Below are positions 1-7,383 of a DNA stretch of 10,337 nucleotides, piece after piece; position 1 is the stretch's first letter; every line of letters starts with the position of its first letter. Under the pieces are notes generated by a model. That model searched no databases and was not told the DNA's origin. It saw only the letters and a program-made list of their open reading frames with translations. A program made the position numbers and the translations under genes. The stretch is from Acanthamoeba castellanii str. Neff (lineage: Eukaryota > Discosea > Longamoebia > Acanthamoebidae). The stretch lies in assembly GCF_000313135.1 (NCBI RefSeq), contig NW_004457636.1:4014-14350 (forward strand), given 5' to 3'.

Positions 1-83
1 TGCCCTGCGTGTCGTGTGCCGTGTGTGCGTGCGCGTGCGGTTGATTGATCTAATCTCCTGGCGAGGTGGTGGCAGAGCTGCAG

Positions 84-1454
84 GATCCGGCTGGAGCCGC
101 TGGCCAAGTGGTGCGGCGCGCGGTTCATCCACGCATGGGCCGAGCGTATCGACTTTGCCGAAACCTGGTCGTGTGCCGGCGCGTCGCCGATCACCAAAGC
201 GGCGACCTCACCGACTACCCACCACGACCACCACCACCAACGACCGCAGAGGACGCTGAAGCCGAAGCCGAAGCGGAAGAGCGAAGCCATGAGGACTACG
301 TGCCCTCCATCCCGTACGACCTGCTCGCCGTTGACATCGGATCAGTCACCAAGGTACGTGTCGTGTGCCGTGTGTCGTGTGCCGTGTGTTGTGCTGTGTG
401 CTGTGTGTCGTGTGTCGTGCGTGGCAGCAACTGATCGGTGGTGCACCCATGACAGGGCACAGAAGAGGTTCCCGGCGTGCGCGAGTTCGCGCTGAGCACA
501 CGCCCAATTTCCCGCCTGCTGGCCCAACTCGAGGAGTTCGAGAGCAGGTGCGGCCGCACCCAAGTCTAGCATACTCCTTCCTCACTGCATTGGTGTGTGC
601 TCACGACTGACGCGCCGTTCTTTTGGGCAGGCGAGGCTGGAACGAGTGGGGGCGTTCGCCCGACGTTGTTGTGATTGGTGGCGGCGCGGCTGGCGTGGAG
701 ATGGCCTTCGCGATGAAGGCACGCCACACCACACACACCACACACACCACACACACCACACACACACCTTTTATCTCAACTATTCAAATATAATTGCTTA
801 GGCGCGCGTGCACGCGCAATGTCCGGACGTGTCGGTCAACATCACCATCGTCACCAACAGCCCACAAGTCCTCTCTGAACGGTACACCGTACACAGCGAA
901 CGCACCGCACGCACCGCACACGACACGACACACGCACACAACGATCTCAGGGAATGTGTTAAATCAACAAATTAGTGGGTCGTGGACGTCGAGCGCGGTG
1001 CGGGCCAAGCTCAAAGAGAAGCGCATCCGACTGCTGGCCGACGCGCGTGCGGTCCGGGTTGATTCGCGCCTGGTCCACCTCGACAGCGGCGGCGAAGAGG
1101 TCGCCCCGCTGCCTTACGACCTGCTCCTGTGGGCCACCGGCCCGGGCGCGCCGCCCCTCTTCCGGGCGAGCGGCCTCGCGACCGACGAGCATGGCTTCGT
1201 GCGGGTCAAACCACCCTCCAGGCCGTGACCAAGGACAACGTCTTCGCCGCGGGCGACTGCTGCGCCATCGACGGCTGCGAGTGGGTGCCCAAGGCCGGTG
1301 CGCCTCCCTCCTCTCACCATCTCCAACATCAATGTTAGTCACGTGTCGTGTCGTGTGTCGTGTCGTGCGGTATTGTGTCGTGTGTCGTGCGTAGGAGTGT
1401 ATGCTGTGCGGGAGGGACCAGTACTGGCAACGAACATTATACGAATGATCAGAG
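84..1454 (+). CDS. FAD/NAD(P)-dependent pyridine nucleotide-disulfide oxidoreductase, partial, exons a-f
   Basis: A flavoprotein oxidoreductase that should pass electrons between NAD(P)H and a bound FAD; its real acceptor is unknown. Exons I assign: 84-353, 456-547, 631-718, 802-881, 976-1297, 1395-1454; phases agree at every junction. Visible motifs in order: KWCGARFIHA, YDLLAVDIGS (FAD region), VVVIGGGAAGVEMA (second Rossmann GxGxxG, NAD(P) binding), YDLLLWATG, and VFAAGDC (the GD that contacts FAD), then VYAVREGPVLATNI. The set resembles the NADH-dehydrogenase-like proteins found beside or fused to selenide water dikinase; no SelD domain is seen. The N-terminus, including the first FAD-binding GxGxxG, lies left of the window. 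Two single-base frame breaks occur, at about 160-163 and 1208-1210; each is healed by one extra A in a run of three. The gene's 3' exons are on the opposite strand (2015-1451), so as it stands it cannot make the full protein. Family assignment is firm; electron acceptor and partner are not. Confidence 0.85.
354..455 (+). other. Intron, GTGTCGTG-type simple repeat
   Basis: A GTACGTG donor follows an AAG codon and the acceptor is ATGACAG; the intron is phase 0 and 102 nt. The first 70 bases are an imperfect GTGTCGTGTGCC repeat. The same kind of T/G repeat fills 1-50, 1340-1394 and the inverted intron 1855-1762. Confidence 0.75.
548..630 (+). other. Intron without simple repeat
   Basis: The donor is AG followed by GTGCGGCC, and the acceptor is the pyrimidine-rich TTCTTTTGGGCAG. 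The intron is phase 2 and 83 nt. It joins LLAQLEEFES to an exon that opens with the VVVIGGGAAG dinucleotide-binding motif, so the boundaries are well supported by protein continuity. Confidence 0.75.
719..801 (+). other. Candidate GC-AG intron with CACACCACA repeat
   Basis: The frame runs through AFAMK up to 718 and resumes at 802 (ARVHAQCPDVSV), both phase 0. The bases after 718 are GCACGC, so the intron would use a GC donor instead of GT; the acceptor is AATTGCTTAG. Its middle is a CACACCACA microsatellite (about 724-768) followed by an A/T-rich stretch. No GT donor that keeps the frame is visible nearby. Confidence 0.6.
882..975 (+). other. Intron, CACGACACGACA-type repeat
   Basis: The donor is CG followed by GTACACCG, and the acceptor is AAATTAG at 969-975. 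It is phase 2 and 94 nt. An earlier AG at 948-949 would lead into a TAG stop, which decides for the later acceptor. The body carries the C/A-rich complement of the repeat seen in other introns of this gene. Confidence 0.65.
1298..1394 (+). other. Intron, GTGTCGTG-type simple repeat
   Basis: The donor is GTGCGCC and the acceptor TGCGTAG; the intron is phase 1 and 97 nt. It joins WVPKAG to VYAVREGP, a continuous family motif. The second half is a GTGTCGTG repeat running up to the acceptor. Confidence 0.75.
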
Positions 1455-2015
1455 GTATGGCACATGCACCACCGCACACGCACCAGCATCATCACCTACC
1501 ACCTCATCCTCTGGCATTCGCTCACGCTCTTGGATTTGCCTGCGCGCTGCCTCGATCTCGCCTTCGTTGTCGTCGTCTACGTGGCGCACCATATCGGCCG
1601 ATGCTGCATCCGTCGCTTTCGCTTTCGCATTCGTTTTCGCTTTCTTGGCGGCGCATGGGCGCTGGCTGCGCTGCCACGCGGCGTGTTTGTCATCCCATTC
1701 GGGCGCCCGCGCCACCGGGCTTGGCCCCATGTGCGCCACATAGAACAATTGCATGAACGACCTGATGGTGCAATTGAACACACAACAATCATCAACACAC
1801 GCACACGTGCCACATGACACACAACACGCATGACACGCACGACATGCACGTGTACTGATCGATTTTATCTTTGAGCTTCCAGGCGAGGGAGCTGGTGTAG
1901 GCCATGCCGTGGTAGGACCCAATGGCCTGCCTGTCGCTGGTCATCATGAGCGCCAGGAAGTTGGCCTGTGGTGCATACACGTCCAGGGAGGCCTTGTTGC
2001 GCCCTTGTCGCAGCC
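1451..2015 (-). pseudogene. Inverted 3' exons (g, h) of the same oxidoreductase
   Basis: On the minus strand, exon g runs 2015 to 1856 and exon h from 1761 to a TGA at 1451-1449. The intron between them (1855-1762, 94 nt) starts GTACACG and ends CATCAG. Exon g reads YAPQANFLALMMTSDRQAIG and then SSLAWKLKDKIDQ, which is the expected C-terminal block of this flavoprotein family and directly continues the plus-strand exon ending at 1454. Its acceptor is phase 1, as is that exon's donor. Exon h adds SFMQLFYVAHMG, an Ala/Lys-rich linker and an acidic helix-prone tail (EGEIEAARRQIQERERMPED). The stop at 1451-1449 lies inside sequence belonging to exon f on the other strand, so it is probably not the original stop. 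Beyond the right-hand inverted repeat the frame would read on for a few codons to a TGA near 2090. An assembly error could mimic this, but the inverted repeats at both edges favour a true inversion. Confidence 0.75.
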
Positions 2016-2072
2016 CTGTGCCCGCCAACCGACATAAATTTCAGAGGCCTGCATGTGCAGTGGTGCATGTGC
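1460..2072. repeat. 22-bp inverted repeat pair bounding the inverted segment
   Basis: Plus-strand bases 1460-1481 begin GCACATGCACCACCGCACAC. The minus strand read from 2072 down to 2051 matches at 20 of 22 positions. Both mismatches are CG in the left copy and TG in the right copy. The repeats enclose 1482-2050, which carries the misoriented 3' exons of the oxidoreductase. Recombination between the arms is the inferred cause of the inversion. Confidence 0.7.
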
Positions 2073-2324
2073 AGATGTTATTGAAGAAGGAATGACAAAG
2101 GCAGAATCCCTTTTTATGTACACATTTACGCGTCGGATTGCAATTTCGCCGAAATATGTGCATTTTTTAAGGTCTTTTCTTGCATTTTCCACACATTTTC
2201 CGTTCACATTTCTCAGATTAGGGGCATTGAACTGGCCGAAGTGTACTGATGACACCAATCTGTTTCTGGAGGGTGTGCAGATGCTGGTGTTACAGCCCTG
2301 ACAATCTGTACATGCTGCCAGCAT
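2073..2324. other. Probable 3' flank of the oxidoreductase grading into transposon DNA
   Basis: No convincing gene here. Plus-strand sequence just after the inverted repeat could encode the last few codons of the oxidoreductase before inversion (QMLLKKE then TGA near 2090). A T-rich stretch follows (2100-2220), suitable for a 3' untranslated region. The last CpG before the desert is at 2237-2238, so host DNA probably ends between about 2100 and 2240. Confidence 0.35.
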
Positions 2325-2503
2325 TGACCCTTTTTTGAACACTTGGTTAATCTGGCTTTATCTTCTGCATGACATCCCTTCTGTATATTTTCTGAAAATG
2401 ATATCCAATCTTTCCTTGATTTGTACACCAACTTCATGAAAAACAGCAAATGGTGGCCATTAACATACAGATAGTTGATTTTTGTGCTAAGCAAAAAGGG
2501 TCA
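2325..2503. mobile_element. Small MITE-like element with short terminal inverted repeats
   Basis: The 179-bp segment opens with TGACCCTTTTT and closes with AAAAAGGGTCA, an exact 11-bp inverted repeat. The closing arm also pairs with a second TGACCCTTTTT at 2505-2515, forming a perfect palindrome (2493-2515). Both TGACCC copies are followed by GAACACTTGGTT (2337-2348 and 2519-2530), so the left end is duplicated 182 bp apart. It encodes nothing I recognise. No clear target-site duplication was found, so the mobile-element call is tentative. Confidence 0.4.
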
Positions 2504-3665
2504 CTGACCCTTTTTCATGAACACTTGGTTGGTGTGAGTGAGACAGGTTGTTGTTGGGTGCAGCAAGAGCCACAACAGCACCAACAGCAGGCCAAACTGG
2601 TGTGAGCTCAGGAGAGGTGTGCCTCAAAGGATTGATCAAGTTTGTTGGCATGGGTTCCTCAGCAGGGAGCATGTAGTTCTCCAGTGGAAGAAGGGAGTCT
2701 GGATTGAACTGTAGTGGAGGTGGAGTGCAGATGGGGTGTTAGTTTGTAAAAGTTTGTGATTCTAATCATTGTGTATCTTGGAAAACCAGATGTCTGTACA
2801 ATCAGTACTCAATCTGGGCTTGCATTCAGGCCCTGGTCACCATTGGAGTAAACAAGATGCTTCTGCTCTCACAACTGTCAATCCAAATGTTGAGGCCCAG
2901 TTCAACATGCTTGCAGACAACATTCCATTCACTAGAGGGTGAGGCTGCTCACCTCCACTCACCACCCCACTGCACATGCCACTGCTCTCACTGAGATTTG
3001 GCAGTTTTGAACATTTGGATCTGAACATTTACCTGCTAGACCACTACTGATAAGTGATATTGAGGGACTTGAGTTGAAACAGATTTCATAAAAACTCAGA
3101 ATGTGTCAAGTTAAAAGTGATTTTATTGGTGAGAGACACAACTTCACTTAATATGATGTGAGGTTGATCATGAACTGGATGTGAGAGCAGCATGTTGTCC
3201 ACTGATTACTGAGACTGGAAGGGAGGGTTGTAAAGTAGTTCACTGTGGAAAACATAAGCCAACAATATTATGGCATTAATCATTCAGAGCAACAAAACAT
3301 GCATGTGTGATACCATGATGATCACTGCAGTATCACCAGAGAGGAGTCCCAATCTGCTGAGTTGGCTCACATCTGCTGCACCAGGTCCTGTGGCAAGGTC
3401 ATCCAGCTGCTTGGCCAGCTCCTCCAATAGTGAAGGGCATGCAGTTCAAGGGTACTCTTCAATGCAAGAAAGGAGAGGTACCTGTCCACTGTGGCACAGG
3501 AAAATCAGCATCCTCACTGAGATATTGCTTAGTGATTCTGGCAATCCTCTGAGCCAGGTGCTGGCTGTAGGATGGGGTTTCCTGCTGTTCATCAAGTTGC
3601 AGAACTGTGGCAAACTTGGACAACAGCTTAAGCTTGTTGTGGACACTGTGTGCTTTCTGTACTTC
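2500..3665 (-). pseudogene. Unrecognised minus-strand coding remnants of transposon-like DNA
   Basis: Several protein-like stretches lie in order on the minus strand. From 3665 to 3482 the frame reads SVHNKLKLLSKFATVLQLDE and ends ARITKQYLSEDADFPVPQWT at an AG/GTACCT donor. About 3446-3290 gives SLLEELAKQLDDLATGPG and DVSQLSRLGLLSGD. From 3028 the frame reads SKCSKLPNLSESSG and is broken by TGA at 2839-2837, continuing PGPECKPRLSTDCTDIWF. From 2708, after a CTCCACTACAG acceptor, it reads FNPDSLLPLENYMLPAEEP. The first two parts look helical, the last Pro-rich. I cannot name a family. There is not one CpG across the block. It may be a decayed transposon gene or a captured host gene; no intact start was found. 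Confidence 0.4.
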
Positions 3666-3686
3666 TTGTGTTTGCCAGGATTTTGC

Positions 3687-3860
3687 CGGGCGTTTGCGCC
3701 CTAATTTTTCCGCAACGCAAAAAATTACGTTTTAAATTTCCGCGTTGTGCACAGTTCTTGGCGAATACCAGGACGGCCCCCCGTTCTACCGTTTACCCGA
3801 TTGGTCCGCCGCGAAGATTTCGTTTTGCATTTGCGAAATACATTTGGGCAATTATTTGGT
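3687..3860. other. CpG-rich segment including the left terminal repeat of the MULE
   Basis: About 18 CG dinucleotides lie in 170 bp, after 1.4 kb with none. It contains a small palindrome (GGGCG TTTG CGCCC, 3688-3701), the 16-bp direct repeat GGCGAATACCAGGACG (3760-3775), and the left terminal inverted repeat from 3779. No gene is visible. Confidence 0.5.
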
Positions 3861-3949
3861 GAGAGAAAGTCAGTGAGAAAATGTGCATTATCTCATTAAT
3901 TGACATGGTGACGGGGGCAGCTGGCGAAGAAGATGATGGGGTTGCAGGT

Positions 3950-4345
3950 GGTGAAGTGGAGTGGGCAATGAAGGAGATGTTGTGGTGGGCAATGAAGAAG
4001 ATGATGTGGTGGGTGATGAAGAAGATGATGCAGCAGGCAACAAAGGAGACGACACAGCCAGTGGTGACACAGCAGGCAACAAAGAAGCTGCTGAGTGGGT
4101 GACAAAGGAGACAACATGGCTGGTGACAAAGAAGGTGACAGAAGGCTGGTGATGAAGAAGGTGACATGCCTGGTGACAAAGAAGACAATGAGACAGGCAA
4201 CAAAGGAGACAACATGGCCTGCAATGAAGGAGACTATGTGGCCAGCAATGAAGGAGATGACTCAGCAGGCAATGAAGAAGGCGATATGGCTGGTGATGAA
4301 GAAGGCAATGAGACCAGCAATGAAGAAGATGACATGGCCAGTGAC
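3950..4345. repeat. 24-bp tandem repeat cluster A
   Basis: About 15 imperfect copies of a 24-base unit of the form GGTGATGAAGAAGATGACAT plus GGCT; a few units are 15, 23 or 26 bases. Read on the plus strand it gives acidic octapeptides such as GNEEGDMA and GDEEDDAA, but indels break the frame more than once. It sits 3' of the minus-strand transposase stop codon, inside the element. Likely a subterminal repeat; a separate acidic protein is less likely. Confidence 0.75.
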
Positions 4346-4478
4346 CCATCAGTGCACTGTCAAGGAGAGGGCTTCAAGGCCATCAATGAGAGGCTCATCA
4401 GGTACACTGAGTCTTACTCCTCTTGCTTTCTTGTTTGCTCTGTTGTCACTCTCACCCTGCCCCATCACAGTTTGTTAG

Positions 4479-7305
4479 TCATGTTGGCCAATCAAAATGA
4501 TAGAGAGGAGGACTACACACTTCAACATGGGCCTTTTTCTTTGGTTGACCACCATTGCACTTCAGGTACATCTGGTGGGCATCAGGGTCTGTAACAAATT
4601 GGATGAGGCATGCTCATTTCTCTTCCAGCTTACCTTGACCCTTGTACATGAGGACAAGGTGCTGCTTCTTTAGCTCCTTGTTGACCTGAGTGCTCTTCAT
4701 GTTACTAATCTTGTTGGAGGTGAGGGGTGTGTTGTTGTCTTCATTAGCAGGAAGAGCCACAAGTTTCTTTCACACTCTGTGGATGGTGGTGACCATGGCC
4801 AGCAGGTCAGTTAAGTACCACCACAATGGGGGAAGGTGAACAGGGGAGACTCACCTTGGTCTGTGTAGGAGGTGCTGTGGCTGGTTCTGTGCTAGGCACA
4901 TTGAACTTGGTCTTGTTGAGGCAATCTAGGTACTCATCTCCCAGCCTGGCAGATGCTTGTATCTCTTCAGCATGACACTGGTGGTGGCGTTTGCCATGTT
5001 TGATGGCTGTGCACTTGAAGTGGCATGATGACTGATGCTCTCAATCATGCTGGCAGTGGTGGTCCAGGCAGGTCCAGGAGTGTTGCTGCAGGGTATTGCC
5101 TGTGAGGCCAAGGGCAGTGATGATGAGCTCCTTCACCTTGCCCATGCTGTGATTCCACTTGAGCCAGGACACATTGGCACAGTCAACACCAGTGGAGGGG
5201 TGCGTCTTGTGCTTGGGCTTCTCCTTCATGCACAGGTTGTTGGTTGACTCATTGTAGCAGGTGTGTTGGTGGCGTGTGGTCTGAGGCACAATGGCAGTGA
5301 ACTGGTCAAGGATCTTGTGCACCATCTCAAACTTTGGCTTCAGATCTGTGCATGCTGAGTCACTGACCTTGTAATGGTGCTTCCTTGTGCACACACAGAG
5401 GAACCAGTGGGCACATGAGTGGTCAGATGACATGGTGTAGAGGCGCTTACAGATTGAGGCAAGGCAGAAGAACAACTTGTGGTCAAGGTACGCCATGATG
5501 TGCAGTAGCACCTTGTCTGGCTGCTGCACCAGCACTGAGTTGTTGTTGATGCTGCTGATCCTGATGATGTTGACATGGCGGTAACAGGGGCACCCAGCAT
5601 CACATGTTGGGTTGAAGTAATGGGCCTTGGCACAGAGCACATGATGGATGACCTTGGCATGGTATGTTGACTCTCACTCCCAGTTTGTGTCACCATAGGC
5701 CTGCAGGCGGCCAAACCTCTTGGATGCACCCTGCAGCGCCACAGTGTCACCCTGGGCCACCTTGATCTTTGCTTCATAGTTCTTCTTGAGGTGGCCTGGT
5801 TGAGGCAGCTCTGTGAGTGCAGGTACACATGAGTGTTGTGCATGTTTGTGTGTGCATGGCTAATGATCACACAGGAGAGAATGGTGTGCACCTTGATGTG
5901 TGCAAGCCATGTGTTGCTTGCCATGATCTTCTCAATGGAGGCATTGTTGTCATGGGCAATACACTCAATGTTCTTCAGCAGCCCCCTCTCCTGCAGCCAG
6001 TTGATCTGGTGGCAGAATCCCTTGCACTCCATGCCCTGCAATGTGCCCAGGTAGTTACCCTTTGTGATGACCACCTCCTTCCCATTGATCTGCTGCATGC
6101 ACTCCTTGAGCATTGTCTCCTCATGCACAATCTTGCTGCGCTCAACATCCACTGCAGTGAAGGTGCCCATGCTGGACTTGTGCCTAGTGTTCCAGGAGCC
6201 ATTAACACTGAGATTCTGAAGCTGCCACTCTCCACTCTGGTACCAGTCCACCATCAGCTTCTGTTGCTCTGCCTTTGCTCTCCTGATGCCTTCCTCCCAG
6301 ACCACCTTCTCTATTTCCCTATGAGCTGCTGCGGTAAGGTAGGGGAGGCCCATGTCCACATGTCACTGCATGTAGACTTCATGGCCAACACCATTAATTG
6401 CAGCTGCCGCTACTGACTTGAGGGTGATGAGAGGTCTGTGCTTCCCTCCTTTGCCCTCACCCACCACCCACCCAGCAACATTGCTGATCTTCTGTGGCTG
6501 ACAGCATGTCATGCACTGTGTGGTGATGGTGACCACCTCGCCCTTCCACTCACCTGTGAGCACCTTCTGTGTCCCTGTGCAGTTGGTGCAGCTGCATGGC
6601 TGCTTCTCAATGACAGAGAGCCACTGGTTGGTGTTGATGATCAGCCACAGTGTCAGTGATGACACAAGGACCTCATGTGCCCATGTTGATAGGTGTGATG
6701 TGAGGGTGGTTGGGCGTGCTGCTGCAGTGGTGAAGGTGTACACTGGTTGTGGGGAGAAGGTATCTGCTGATGCTTCATGTGTTGATGGATAGTGTATATT
6801 GAACACCTCAGGACTGTCTAGTACACCACATGGCAGAAGGAAGGGCAGAGTGGGTGAGCAGGAAGATGATGGCATGGGTGGTGAAGAAGATGATATGGTG
6901 GGTGGTGAAGAAGACAAAACAACAGGCAGCAAAGAAGACAACACAGTGAGCAGTGAAGAAGACAATGGAACTGGCAAGGAAGACAACATGGCAGGTGATG
7001 AGGAAGACAACATGGCGGGCGGTGAAGAAAGCAACACAGTGGGTGGTGAAGAAGATGATGGAACTGGCAAGGAAGATGACATGGTGGGTGGTGAAGAAAG
7101 ATGACATGGCAGGTGGTAAAGAAGACATGGTGGGTGGCGAATTTGGTGCTGAAAAAAGGCAGATTTGATGCCTAAAATGTTTGAACTTATTTTTGAGAGT
7201 TTGGCCGCAGCTACACAACCTTAGGGGCTTGACTGATGGCCCTTCTTCTTCTTCTTGGCGAGCTGCATTGTCCAGACCGGAAGGGAGAAATTGTTTTTCC
7301 TCCAC
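4479..7305 (-). pseudogene. Mutator-like transposase, decayed
   Basis: This would cut and paste the element through an RNase H-fold DDE core. Reading from 7305: a Cys/His segment (LCSCGQTLKNKFKHFRHQIC), Ser/Pro octapeptide repeats (about 7135-6865), a Cys cluster (PCSCTNCTGTQ, MTCCQ), KSVAAAAINGVGHE, then the core LSVNGSWNTRHKSSMGTFTA, YLGTLQGMECKGFCHQINWL and ECIAHDNNASIEKIM, followed by PGHLKKNYEAKIKVA. The order matches the Mutator-like transposase domain seen in animals and protists. It is broken by in-frame TGA at 6365-6363, 5676-5674 and 5043-5041, one extra base near 7098-7100, and a frame change at about 5900-5825 that may be an intron plus indel. Probable introns are 4854-4777 (AAG/GTGAGT donor) and 4633-4589; the last exon ends at TGA 4481-4479. 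First in-frame ATG is 7128-7126; coding-like sequence upstream has no ATG, so the start is unresolved. Asn replaces Asp in NGSW. Confidence 0.65.
6862..7140. repeat. 24-bp tandem repeat cluster B
   Basis: About 11 copies of a unit related to cluster A (GGTGGTGAAGAAGATGATAT plus GGTG), some shortened to 21 bases, in the same orientation as cluster A. On the minus strand, in the transposase frame, it encodes Ser/Pro octapeptides (TMSSSSPP-like) lying between an N-terminal Cys/His segment and the transposase core. One unit carries an extra A near 7098-7100 that shifts the frame. Confidence 0.75.
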
Positions 7306-7338
7306 CTTTTTGGTGCCTGGAAAAAAGGGGATGATTAC

Positions 7339-7379
7339 GGAATTCCAATTACTCGTAGCTTACGAGTAATTGGGATTCC
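7339..7379. repeat. Large hairpin palindrome beside the transposase 5' end
   Basis: Arms 7339-7357 (GGAATTCCAATTACTCGTA) and 7361-7379 pair over 19 positions, with a single G-T mismatch at 7344/7374 and a 3-base loop. It lies just upstream of the transposase coding sequence and inside the right terminal repeat. A CCAAT pentamer occurs in each arm. It could be a promoter element, a transposase binding site, or the scar of a small element. Confidence 0.6.
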
Positions 7380-7383
7380 ACAG

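Noticed and set aside
14..434. Small plus-strand frames at the left edge starting at GTG or ATG
   Set aside because: They read through intron repeats; protein continuity of the oxidoreductase defines the exons instead.
1451..1761. Selenide water dikinase domain fused to the oxidoreductase
   Set aside because: The inverted C-terminal exon ends in an Ala/Lys-rich and acidic tail with no SelD motifs.
1449..2047. Direct 7-mer TCAGAGG at 1449-1455 and 2041-2047 as a target duplication around an insertion
   Set aside because: The 22-bp inverted repeats and the phase-matched exons fit an inversion better; a 7-base match near the edges can be chance.
3961..4594. Plus-strand acidic-repeat gene with neat intron-like signals at 4402-4470 and 4566-4628
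   Set aside because: The frame is broken several times by irregular repeat units, and 4479-4630 is better explained as the last exons of the minus-strand transposase (MYKGQ joined to DPDAHQMYLKCNGG, ending HFDWPT).
2837..6365. TGA as a reassigned sense codon
   Set aside because: The GH5 gene ends at TGA, as does the apparent last exon of the transposase; CpG decay explains the internal TGAs more simply.
3950..7140. CRISPR-like array
   Set aside because: The units are contiguous tandem repeats without spacers, in a eukaryotic transposon.
4479..7305. KDZ-type or retroelement origin of the mobile block
   Set aside because: No reverse transcriptase, integrase or KDZ motifs were seen; the order of NGSW, GTLQGMECKGF and HDNNAS fits a Mutator-like core.
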